A stretch of DNA of 5,972 nt from Acidobacteriaceae bacterium (GCA_030049955.1 JASIJX010000384.1:1-5972), one strand, 5' to 3'; positions 1-5,791 are shown, counted from the stretch's first letter. Program-made: numbers and translations. Notes: generated by a model not told the origin, from the sequence alone.

Positions 1-1034
1 CCCAAAAGGCCAATTACCCTGTTATCTATATCGGTGGATATTACATGCGCACCCTGGTCGCTGGCTATGAGACACTCGGCGACCGGCGGTATCTCGACAC
101 CGCTACTACATATGCCGATCACCTCATTGCCAGTCAAATGCCCAATGGCTTCTGGAGGACTGGTTATGGGCCAGTCTATATGGCCGATACCGGCAGCGCT
201 CTGGGTTTACTTATCGCGCTTTATCCGAACGTAGATAAGGATCGTCAAAAAACATATACCAATGCCATCCTGCACTATGTAACCTCCATCCAGGCTGACG
301 GCATGATCCATCCCTGGGGCGCGTTCGGCACCGGCTGGAACGGCGTGCGGGGCAATGCTTTGCAGGGTCCCATCTACGATCAATACACGCTTTCATCGGC
401 TCTGACCGGCGGGCAGATCTTCACCTGGATGTACCATAAGACCGGCCGAGACCAATACCGGCAGATAGCTTATTATGCATTGCGCTGGGTTATGAGCACC
501 ATGCGTTCCGACGGTGACATCCCTCATATCCTCAAACTGGAGGGCTTTGACTGGGCTCGCCGTAATGACCCGGCAATGGCTGCCACCCTGTGGGACAAGC
601 AGCCCTATGGAACATCTGCCTATGTTGGCGAGGGCATTATGGCCTTCGATCTCTATTGCGGCAACCCAGCCTGGCGGCGATGGATCGAGCGGGCGGTGAA
701 ACCGAACATTGAGTTTTTGCTCCGTCACCAGCTTGCCGACGGAACCTGGTCGGAGAAGGGTCAGAAGAGTTGGGACCGGACCCGCAGCCCAGGCATTATC
801 GATTACCTGATCTGGTATTACGAGCACGTGGACCGCGATCCGCACATTGTGCAAGCGGTGCGACGCTTCGACGCATATGTGCTGAATCCGGCAAATGGCC
901 GGCAATACGGGTTGCTGAACGACGGCGCCCAAACGGGGCCCAAAGACATCAACTATGCCTTCAATACGGTAACCAGCCTTACTGGTCGCTCCTTCGCCGA
1001 TATACTCTCGCCGGGAGCCAGTACACGCTGGTGA
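1..1034 (+). CDS. Helical-toroid (alpha/alpha-barrel) protein, 5'-partial, possibly glycan-acting
   Basis: The reading frame is open from base 3 and ends at TGA 1032-1034, giving 343 visible residues. It reads in-frame upstream of the first ATG (base 45) with protein-like sequence, so the real start probably lies before the window. Numbering from base 3, helical-hairpin units recur: about residues 20-52 (YETLGDRRYLDTA ... NGFW), 143-175 (YHKTGRDQYRQIA ... SDGDIPH), 217-249 (NPAWRRWIERA ... ADGTW) and 271-295 (WYYEHVDRDPHIVQA). Each pairs a G/D-x-x-Y/W helix with a turn rich in Asp-Gly and aromatics, as in six- or seven-hairpin toroids of glycoside hydrolases, polysaccharide lyases and sugar epimerases. 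I cannot assign a family or catalytic residues, and a signal peptide cannot be judged. It lies 40 bases before the epimerase in the same direction, so a role in releasing or processing an amino-sugar glycan is inferred from context only. Confidence 0.8.
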   Translation, partial: QKANYPVIYIGGYYMRTLVAGYETLGDRRYLDTATTYADHLIASQMPNGFWRTGYGPVYMADTGSALGLLIALYPNVDKDRQKTYTNAILHYVTSIQADGMIHPWGAFGTGWNGVRGNALQGPIYDQYTLSSALTGGQIFTWMYHKTGRDQYRQIAYYALRWVMSTMRSDGDIPHILKLEGFDWARRNDPAMAATLWDKQPYGTSAYVGEGIMAFDLYCGNPAWRRWIERAVKPNIEFLLRHQLADGTWSEKGQKSWDRTRSPGIIDYLIWYYEHVDRDPHIVQAVRRFDAYVLNPANGRQYGLLNDGAQTGPKDINYAFNTVTSLTGRSFADILSPGASTRW

Positions 1035-1041
1035 ATGCGGA

Positions 1042-1059
1042 TTCGCCTCGACCGGCGAA
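1042..1059 (+). repeat. Intercistronic inverted repeat (hairpin)
   Basis: TTCGCC (1042-1047) and GGCGAA (1054-1059) form a perfect 6-bp stem with a 6-base loop in the 40-base gap between the toroid gene and the epimerase gene, ending six bases before the epimerase ribosome binding site. No T-run follows, so it is not a typical intrinsic terminator. It could affect message processing or translation, or be chance. Confidence 0.35.
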
Positions 1060-1064
1060 GCTCC

Positions 1065-1070
1065 GAGGAA
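1065..1070 (+). promoter_or_regulatory. Ribosome binding site for the epimerase (GTG start)
   Basis: GAGGAA lies 4 bases before GTG 1075. This decides the start, since no ATG with comparable spacing is present and the encoded N-terminus (LYRQYRELLLDNVVPFW) begins where AGE proteins usually begin. Confidence 0.65.
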
Positions 1071-1074
1071 TACT

Positions 1075-2298
1075 GTGATCGATTCCGCCAGCCTTTATCG
1101 GCAATATCGCGAGTTGCTGCTCGACAATGTCGTGCCCTTCTGGTTCCGACACGGAATTGACTGGCAGCACGGCGGCGTGCTGTCATGCCTGCGCGACGAT
1201 GGCTCGCTGGTCAGCGGTGATAAGTTCATCTGGTCTCAGGCGCGCTCGTTGTGGACCTTTTCCGCTCTCTACAACCGCGTCGAACGGCGCCCGGAATTTC
1301 TGCAGGCCGCAAATAATTCGCTCCGCTTCCTGCTGAATTATGGCCGCGATTCCCAGGGGCGATGGGTATATCACACGGATCGAAAGGGCCAGATCCTCGA
1401 CGGCGCAATCAGCATTTATAGCGACTGCTTCGTCGTTTACGGCTTTAGTGAGTATTGTCGCGCGGTGAGCGATGAACGCGTTCTCCATATTGCCCGGCAA
1501 ACCTTCGACTATGTCCGGCGCCGTGTCGAGGATTGCCATTTCCACGAGACCGCGCCCTATCCATTGCCGCAGGGTTGGCGCTGCCACGGGATACCCATGA
1601 TTCTTACCGAGGTGGCCAGTGAGTTAGCGCAGACCACCGGTGATCCGCACGTTGAATCGTTCGCCGACGATTACGCCGATTGTGTTATGGGACACTTCTT
1701 GCGGTCGGATAAGCAAGTGATTCTCGAGTTTCTGACCCACGACTATGCGGAGCTGCCGCCGCCAGCCGGAACCTTTGTGATGCCCGGCCACGCCATCGAG
1801 TCGATGTGGTTTGCAATGCATCTGGCGCGCCGCCGGGGAAACCGGGAAAGAGTTCTTCGCGCCGCTGAAGTCATGCGCCGGCATCTCGAGCTTGGTTGGG
1901 ACAGCGAGTTTGGCGGCATCTTCCTGTCACGCGATATCGGCGGCAATGAACCCTATCTGCCCCAGTCAGACAAGAAGGTGTGGTGGCCCCACGTGGAAGC
2001 GTTGTACGGTACGCTGCTGGCTCATGCGTTGACACAAGAGTCATGGTGCTCCGCCTGGTACGAAAAAGTCGCCGCCTGGGCATGGAAGCATTTTCCCGTC
2101 CCCGAATACGGAGAGTGGTATCAGCGCCTGGATCGCCAGGGCGCGCCTACCGCGGAGGTTGTCGCGCTGCCCGTCAAGGATCCGTTTCACCTGCCCCGTG
2201 CCGCCATTCTCATTCTGCAACTGCTTGAGTCGGCCCGCGCCAATCCGATCGGCAATGCCGCAGCCGGCGCGTCGCTTCGCCGAGGTCAACCGGCATGA
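1075..2298 (+). CDS. N-acylglucosamine 2-epimerase (AGE/RnBP family)
   Basis: The 407-residue product has the usual length of the AGE family, an (alpha/alpha)6 barrel that epimerises C2 of a sugar in the cytoplasm, classically GlcNAc and ManNAc. Family signatures appear in order: WSQARSLW with Arg57, PGHAIESMW with His239 and Glu242, KVWWPHVEAL, EWYQRLDRQG, and PVKDPFHLPRA with His372. In the characterised family an Arg, a Glu and two His residues at corresponding places carry catalysis, so all appear kept. The start is GTG at 1075 behind GAGGAA. The 3' end overlaps the nagA start by ATGA, implying translational coupling and shared metabolism with GlcNAc-6-phosphate degradation. Related enzymes act on cellobiose, mannose or sulfoquinovose; the nag context favours N-acetylhexosamine, but the substrate is not proven by sequence. 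The last 20 or so residues (Ala/Gly/Arg-rich) are a low-complexity tail. Confidence 0.9.
   Translation: MIDSASLYRQYRELLLDNVVPFWFRHGIDWQHGGVLSCLRDDGSLVSGDKFIWSQARSLWTFSALYNRVERRPEFLQAANNSLRFLLNYGRDSQGRWVYHTDRKGQILDGAISIYSDCFVVYGFSEYCRAVSDERVLHIARQTFDYVRRRVEDCHFHETAPYPLPQGWRCHGIPMILTEVASELAQTTGDPHVESFADDYADCVMGHFLRSDKQVILEFLTHDYAELPPPAGTFVMPGHAIESMWFAMHLARRRGNRERVLRAAEVMRRHLELGWDSEFGGIFLSRDIGGNEPYLPQSDKKVWWPHVEALYGTLLAHALTQESWCSAWYEKVAAWAWKHFPVPEYGEWYQRLDRQGAPTAEVVALPVKDPFHLPRAAILILQLLESARANPIGNAAAGASLRRGQPA
2282..2286 (+). promoter_or_regulatory. Ribosome binding site for nagA
   Basis: GAGGT, 8 bases before ATG 2295 and inside the epimerase coding region. Together with the ATGA overlap it supports the chosen nagA start. 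Confidence 0.5.
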
Positions 2299-3437
2299 AG
2301 CCGCAATCCATCGTCGGCCGCGACCCGGTTACTGGCCAATCCATCCTGATCGCGGTGGACGAGGGCCGCATTCAGCGCATCGATCCGGGCCCCGCGGAAA
2401 CGGCCGCATGGTTATCGCCCGGCTTTATCGACCTCCAGGTCAATGGTTATGGCGGTTGCGATCTCAACGCGGCCGCGGTAGATTGCGACGTTGTAATCGC
2501 CCTCGTCAAGAAGATGGTCGCGGCCGGTACGACCCGCTTTCTTCCCACCATTATCACCGCTTCCGCCGGAAGAATCACCGCGGCTCTAAAAGCCATCGCA
2601 CAGTCCCGGCGCGCCAGCGCTCTCGCCGCTCATGCCATTCCCTTTGTTCATCTTGAGGGCCCCTATATCTCCCCGGAAGAAGGCGCGCGAGGCGCGCATC
2701 CATGCGCAGAGGTGCGTCGGCCCGACATTGCCGAATTTGAGCGCTGGCAGGCCGAATCCGGCAATCTTGTCGGCATGATCACCGTTTCTCCGCACTGGGA
2801 CAATGCGCTCGAGTTCATCTATTTCGCCGCAGGCAAAGGCGTCTTGGTTTCGATTGGCCACACCCATGCTCCAGCGGAGAGACTGCATGCCGCCGCAGCT
2901 GCCGGCGCCGTGCTTTCCACCCACTTAGGCAATGGAATCGCCGCGCAGTTGCCTCGGCACCCGAATCCGATCTGGGCGCAACTCGCAGACGATCGTCTTG
3001 CCGCAACCTTTATTGCGGATGGTCATCATCTGCCTCCGGACACTCTCAAGGCGATGCTGCGCGCCAAAGGAGTTGATCGAAGCATCTTCATCTCTGATTC
3101 CGTAGCTTTGGGAGGAATGCCGCCAGGAATCTATGAGACAGCTATTGGCGGCCACGCTGAGCTGAGCGCCGACGGCTGTTTGCGTATCAAAAATAAGGAA
3201 ACATTTGCGGGCAGCGTGCTGCTCCTGCGCGACGGCATAGCCACGGCTGTGACTTCAGGCGTATGTACGCTCGGCGAAGCAATCCGGATGGTAACCGGCA
3301 ATCCAGGACGATTTGTCGGGGAGCAACGCCTGCTTTGTCCGGGCGCAAGAGCCGATCTGGTCAGTTTCACTTTCAATCCGGGGGGCGGCAGCTTGCAGGT
3401 GGAACGTGTACTGGTGGGTGGGCAGGAGTTGCAATGA
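2295..3437 (+). CDS. nagA: N-acetylglucosamine-6-phosphate deacetylase
   Basis: This 380-residue amidohydrolase removes acetate from GlcNAc-6-phosphate to give glucosamine-6-phosphate in the cytoplasm, and matches the usual NagA length. Seen in order: PGFIDLQVNGYGG (Gln48 and Asn50 replace the HxH pair, as in the single-metal E. coli type), HLEGPYISPEEGARGAH with metal ligand Glu121, GHTHA with His189, STHLGNG with His210, Arg221 exactly 11 residues after His210 (the spacing of the E. coli phosphate-binding Arg227), IADGHH with His245, and ISDSV with the catalytic Asp268. The core is therefore intact and suited to a 6-phosphate substrate. An oddity is the loop THLGNGI where most NagA have THLFNAM or THLYNAM. 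The gene starts inside the epimerase stop (ATGA) and its own stop overlaps the next ORF by ATGA. It is one step upstream of the nagB product in the pathway. Confidence 0.93.
   Translation: MKPQSIVGRDPVTGQSILIAVDEGRIQRIDPGPAETAAWLSPGFIDLQVNGYGGCDLNAAAVDCDVVIALVKKMVAAGTTRFLPTIITASAGRITAALKAIAQSRRASALAAHAIPFVHLEGPYISPEEGARGAHPCAEVRRPDIAEFERWQAESGNLVGMITVSPHWDNALEFIYFAAGKGVLVSIGHTHAPAERLHAAAAAGAVLSTHLGNGIAAQLPRHPNPIWAQLADDRLAATFIADGHHLPPDTLKAMLRAKGVDRSIFISDSVALGGMPPGIYETAIGGHAELSADGCLRIKNKETFAGSVLLLRDGIATAVTSGVCTLGEAIRMVTGNPGRFVGEQRLLCPGARADLVSFTFNPGGGSLQVERVLVGGQELQ
3424..3428 (+). promoter_or_regulatory. Ribosome binding site before the 73-codon ORF
   Basis: AGGAG, 5 bases before ATG 3434, located in the last codons of nagA. 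It is the best Shine-Dalgarno match in the window and is the main reason to take the following ORF seriously. Confidence 0.5.
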
Positions 3438-3655
3438 GTGGACTCGAACGACGGGCGAAGCGGCTTGTGCCGATTTTGCAGCTTGCTGAAAAAAATCTCA
3501 GCGCGGCGCTGTTTGAAAGGGCACAACCGGAGAACCCACCAACGGGTGCGTCGCGTGCCGGTAATGGTCGCAGATTCAAAGAGGCTAAGGGGCTTTGGCT
3601 CCTGAAGGATATTTTCCAGCCAAACGTAGACTGCAATCACCGCGATTCATCTTAA
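3434..3655 (+). CDS. Unrecognised 73-residue ORF between nagA and nagB (small gene or remnant)
   Basis: ATG 3434 overlaps the nagA stop (ATGA) and follows a strong AGGAG, so ribosomes should enter it. The product begins with a likely amphipathic basic helix (MSGLERRAKRLVPILQLAEK, then NLSAALFERA), has a Pro/Gly/Ser-rich middle (ENPPTGASRAGNG), and ends in a mixed segment (KGLWLLKDIFQPNVDC). I recognise no domain, signal peptide or membrane segment. It ends 22 bases before the nagB GTG, which keeps the operon compact. Either it is a small real protein or it is the truncated start of a gene that once stood between nagA and nagB, with the second half being out-of-frame or unrelated sequence. Third codon positions are only mildly G+C-biased, which does not settle it. 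Confidence 0.4.
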   Translation: MSGLERRAKRLVPILQLAEKNLSAALFERAQPENPPTGASRAGNGRRFKEAKGLWLLKDIFQPNVDCNHRDSS

Positions 3656-3657
3656 GC

Positions 3658-3666
3658 AGAGAGGAA
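3658..3666 (+). promoter_or_regulatory. Ribosome binding site for nagB (GTG start)
   Basis: AGAGAGGAA ends 11 bases before GTG 3678. The spacing is somewhat long, but no in-frame ATG, GTG or TTG lies between the upstream in-frame TAG (3627-3629) and 3678, so GTG 3678 is the only ordinary start that keeps the N-terminus. Confidence 0.5.
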
Positions 3667-3677
3667 CCAGCATTTCT

Positions 3678-4472
3678 GTGGACGTCATACAATTTTATGT
3701 CGATTCGCTGCGCGTACAAATCCATCCAGACCCCGCGTCGTCAGCAGTGGCCGCCGCCTGCGCAGCCGCCTGCCTTTGCCACGCCGCGGAGGATTGGGAT
3801 CCATTGGCTGTCATATTCGCAACCGGTGCTTCGCAGCTTGGCGTGCTGCGAGAGCTGACCGCCAGAAAGGATATTGCCTGGCACAAAATTCTCGGTTTTC
3901 ACCTCGATGAATACGCCGGGATCGATCCCACTCACCCTGCGTCTTTCCGAAGGTATCTGAGTGATAACTTAACTTCCCGGGTTAACCTGCGCGAATTTTT
4001 CGAGATCGATGGCAGTTCTCCGGATATTGACCGTGTGTGCCGGAGTTATGCGCACAGGCTGCGTAAGGCGGAACCGCAGCTATGCTTGCTGGGGATTGGC
4101 GAAAATGGCCATCTCGCCTTCAACGAGCCCGAAGAAGCCGATTTCAATGATCCGCAGGACATGCGCGCGGTTAAGCTCGACATGATATGCCGCAGCCAGC
4201 AGGTAGCCGAGGGCTGGTTCGATAACACAGATCAGGTTCCTGCCCGTGCTCTTACCGTCACCATCCCTGCTCTGTTGCGCGTGCCGAATCTCATTGTCTC
4301 GGTTCCGGGAGCACGAAAGGCGCAAATCATCAGGCGGACCATGGAAGAGCGCATCTCGACCGCTTGTCCTGCGACGATTCTGCGCGCCCACCCCAACGTG
4401 ACCCTATTCCTCGATCAGGCCTCTGCCGCGGAACTCGATCTGGCCAAGTGGAAAGATCAGGTTTTGCTCTAA
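3678..4472 (+). CDS. nagB: Glucosamine-6-phosphate deaminase (NagB family)
   Basis: The 264-residue product is close to the 266 of E. coli NagB. The enzyme converts glucosamine-6-phosphate to fructose-6-phosphate and ammonia, the step after NagA. Visible motifs are FATGASQLGVLREL (phosphate-binding loop region, near residue 50), FHLDEYAGIDPTHPASFRRY with Asp77-Glu78-Tyr79 (Asp77 corresponds to catalytic Asp72 of E. coli), GIGENGHLAFNEP with Asn143, His145 and Glu150, then QVPARALTVTIPALL and ISTACPATILRAHPN near the C-terminus. His145 and Glu150 match the E. coli His143/Glu148 pair, while the Asp141 place is Asn, as I recall for many deaminases outside the enterobacteria. The NagB superfamily also holds 6-phosphogluconolactonases, but DEY, NEP and the nagA neighbour favour the deaminase. 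It starts with GTG, 22 bases after the preceding small ORF, probably in the same transcript. Confidence 0.92.
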   Translation: MDVIQFYVDSLRVQIHPDPASSAVAAACAAACLCHAAEDWDPLAVIFATGASQLGVLRELTARKDIAWHKILGFHLDEYAGIDPTHPASFRRYLSDNLTSRVNLREFFEIDGSSPDIDRVCRSYAHRLRKAEPQLCLLGIGENGHLAFNEPEEADFNDPQDMRAVKLDMICRSQQVAEGWFDNTDQVPARALTVTIPALLRVPNLIVSVPGARKAQIIRRTMEERISTACPATILRAHPNVTLFLDQASAAELDLAKWKDQVLL

Positions 4473-4503
4473 GCATCGCCGAAAGCCCTGTATATGCCCT
4501 ACG

Positions 4504-4758
4504 ATGATTGATCCGCACAGTGTCTTCCAGATTGTTTCAGCTGCTGGCGCGGTGATTGCCCTCATTGTCCTGATCGCAATCTTAAAGCCGAATGCCTTTA
4601 TCAGCATTTTCCCGGCGTCTCTGCTGCTGGCGGCCATCTACAAGGCCAATATCGGAAGCACCATCTTTTACGCGCTGTTTGTCGCAACCAGCACAGCGAC
4701 AACATCACCTGCTTACACAGCGCTGGGTAGCCCCGGCAGCATCGTTTTCCTGATGTGA
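4504..4758 (+). pseudogene. Short membrane-protein ORF, probable permease fragment
   Basis: The 84-codon ORF begins with ATG 4504 and ends at TGA 4756-4758. Residues 8-27 (FQIVSAAGAVIALIVLIAIL) and 32-46 (FISIFPASLLLAAIY) are clear hydrophobic segments, and 51-64 is a weaker third. The KPNAFISIFPAS turn between the first two resembles the first helical pair of GntP-type (gluconate family) permeases, where a K-x-N-x-F-I pattern is common; this is a weak resemblance. Such permeases have about 450 residues, so this would be only the N-terminal end. The rest (TSTATTSPAYTALGSPGS) is not permease-like where it should be. No clear ribosome binding site precedes the ATG. Most likely a truncated transporter; a genuine small membrane protein is the alternative. 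Confidence 0.45.
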
Positions 4759-4765
4759 GCGGCCG

Positions 4766-4794
4766 TTGCTTCTGCGCTGGAGGAACGCTATGAT
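4766..4794 (+). promoter_or_regulatory. Candidate sigma-70-like promoter for the GntR gene
   Basis: TTGCTT (4766-4771) and TATGAT (4789-4794) are separated by 17 bases. The -10 matches the consensus at 5 of 6 positions, the -35 only at 3 of 6. Transcription would start near 4801, leaving a leader of about 120 bases before TTG 4922. It overlaps the PqqD-like remnant, which is compatible if that remnant is dead. Confidence 0.35.
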
Positions 4795-4813
4795 GTTTCA
4801 GAAACAGATGTAC

Positions 4814-4829
4814 AGTTGTATAGTCGACG
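4814..4829 (+). promoter_or_regulatory. Candidate GntR/HutC-family operator (DasR/NagR-like site)
   Basis: The 16 bases AGTTGTATAGTCGACG agree with the DasR/NagR site A(C/G)TGGTCTAGACCA(C/G)T at 11 of 16 positions, including the central TAG and the outer GT...AC. The dyad is imperfect. The site would sit just downstream of the candidate transcription start, where binding would repress. The regulator encoded next belongs to the family that binds such sites, so autoregulation is a reasonable inference. The match is by eye and unscored. Confidence 0.3.
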
Positions 4830-4912
4830 GACAGCGACCAATTGTACTTGGTTTCGATATTGCCTGAATTCGCCTCGGAATTTCGTGCCAGGGTAGAAGC
4901 TGTGCAAAGCTC

Positions 4913-4919
4913 GGGGGGA
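4913..4919 (+). promoter_or_regulatory. Ribosome binding site for the GntR regulator (TTG start)
   Basis: GGGGGGA ends only 2 bases before TTG 4922, so the effective spacing is short. No in-frame ATG or GTG lies between the in-frame TGA at 4865-4867 and the winged-helix domain, which makes TTG 4922 the best available start. Confidence 0.4.
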
Positions 4920-4921
4920 CC

Positions 4922-5791
4922 TTGCTGAGAAAGCTACGTGAAATCCGGACAACGCCGACAGAAAGAGCCGCGGAGAAATCAATAGGTTCAGAGCAGAAGC
5001 AGATCAGCAGGGCCGCGAGGACAAAGAGGTCGAGCGAGAATGTTAGCATTCAGCCCCTTGACAAGAATAGTTTTATTCCTTTGTACTTTCAAATTCAGGA
5101 CCGGCTCTTGAAGCAGATTCAGTCAGGCCTGTTGCAGCCCGGCGATCCCTTGCCAGGAGAAGAAGATCTCTGCCGGCTGTATGGAGTGAGCCGGATGACG
5201 GCGAGGCAAGCGCTCCAGGCTCTCAAGCATCAGGGCCTGGTGCGCAGCGAAAAGGGTCGCGGAACGTTCGTCATTCAGCCCAAGCTTGAAAAGCAGATTT
5301 GCCACCTGTCCGGCTTCAGCGCAGAAATGCGTTCCCTGGGAATGAAACCCACCTCGCGCGTGCTTCACCAGAGGACGGTTTCTGCAAGCCCGGAGATCGC
5401 GCTTCGACTTGGAGTGACTCCGGGAGCTCCCTTGCTCGAGTTGCATCGCCTGCGACTGGCCGATGCCGTCCCCATGGCGATCGAGATGGTCTGGCTCCCA
5501 CTGGCCGATTTCCCGGATGTCGGAAAGGTTGACTTCAGCCGCTGTTCCATCTATGAAACCCTGTACAAGCGATACGGGATTCGGATTGGCTCCGCGGACG
5601 AAATCATTGAAGCACGCTCTCCGAGCCGGTCAGAGGCCCAGCTCCTCGGGATATTTCCCCGCTCTAGCCTGTTGGTTATCTCGCGCACTATAAAGACGAC
5701 GGAGGGAAAACCCGTGGAAGTTTCCCATTCTCTCTATCGCAGCGACCGCTATCGCGCAATTTTGAGTATTCCGGCCACGGTTGTGGAGTAA
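4922..5791 (+). CDS. GntR-family transcriptional regulator, HutC/UTRA subfamily (NagR/DasR/YvoA type)
   Basis: The 289-residue product has a GntR winged helix at about residues 52-118 (IPLYFQIQDRLLKQIQSGLL, PGEEDLCRLYGVSRMTARQA, LKHQGLVRSEKGRGTFV) and a UTRA effector domain at about 124-282. The latter shows the usual LSGFSAEMRSLGMKP opening, GAPLLELHRLRLADAVPMA, CSIYETLYKRYGI and SLYRSDRYRAIL. Regulators of this type near nagA and nagB usually repress amino-sugar genes and release DNA on binding GlcN-6-phosphate or GlcNAc-6-phosphate. That ligand is inferred from context. The start is TTG 4922 and gives an unusual basic, polar N-terminal extension of about 45 residues; typical relatives begin some 8 residues before IPLYFQ and total about 240 residues. 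The gene has its own probable promoter and lies last in the visible cluster. Confidence 0.92.
   Translation: MLRKLREIRTTPTERAAEKSIGSEQKQISRAARTKRSSENVSIQPLDKNSFIPLYFQIQDRLLKQIQSGLLQPGDPLPGEEDLCRLYGVSRMTARQALQALKHQGLVRSEKGRGTFVIQPKLEKQICHLSGFSAEMRSLGMKPTSRVLHQRTVSASPEIALRLGVTPGAPLLELHRLRLADAVPMAIEMVWLPLADFPDVGKVDFSRCSIYETLYKRYGIRIGSADEIIEARSPSRSEAQLLGIFPRSSLLVISRTIKTTEGKPVEVSHSLYRSDRYRAILSIPATVVE

Larger units (their letters stand above)
4759..4830 (+). pseudogene. Possible PqqD-like domain remnant, in frame after a stop
   Basis: Directly after TGA 4756-4758 and in the same frame, the DNA reads AAVASALEERYDVSETDVQ and then loses protein character before TAG 4894. The pattern of an alanine-rich helix, AL-E-x-x-YDV-S-x-x-DV, is that of the middle of PqqD-family domains, which bind peptide substrates for radical-SAM enzymes. 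The preceding GSIVFLM could be the matching G-x-I-W-x-L-L strand, with several residues missing at the junction. If so, the end of the preceding ORF and this piece are one broken PqqD-like gene fused to membrane-protein sequence. The match covers fewer than 30 residues, so chance is quite possible. No radical-SAM gene is in the window. Confidence 0.25.
4473..4921. other. 449-base stretch without an intact recognisable gene
   Basis: Between nagB and the regulator there is no complete known gene. The stretch holds a short hydrophobic ORF (4504-4758), an in-frame protein-like continuation after its stop (4759-4896), a candidate promoter (4766-4794) and a candidate operator (4814-4829). No hairpin with a T-run that would terminate the nag transcript was seen directly after nagB. 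The picture is of one or two decayed genes followed by the control region of the GntR gene. Confidence 0.5.

Noticed and set aside
393..932. 179-codon open frame on the minus strand
   Set aside because: It is the complement of the toroid gene, shows no domain features, and has no start signals; the + strand frame is clearly protein-like.
3588..3603. AGGGGC-TTTG-GCTCCT hairpin in the nagA-nagB gap
   Set aside because: The stem contains a G-U pair, there is no T-run, and it lies inside the 73-codon ORF; a terminator before nagB would also be unexpected.
3131..3640. 169-codon open frame on the minus strand across the nagA end
   Set aside because: It overlaps the conserved nagA C-terminus and has a Ser/Pro/Arg-rich composition typical of antisense frames.
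4756..4758. In-frame TGA between protein-like segments as a selenocysteine or readthrough codon
   Set aside because: No selenoprotein context, no evident stem-loop immediately after it, and the downstream similarity fades within 25 residues. Decay is simpler.
4790..4867. 25-codon ORF (MMFQKQMYSCIVDGQRPIVL...) with GGAGGAA before it
   Set aside because: The Shine-Dalgarno match is good, but the ATG lies inside the candidate -10 box, the peptide is unfamiliar, and it ends in the regulator frame without joining it. A leader peptide cannot be excluded but has no support.
4868..4877. Ten-base repeat ATTCGCCTCG shared with 1041-1050
   Set aside because: It is too short to mean common origin, and flanking bases do not extend it.
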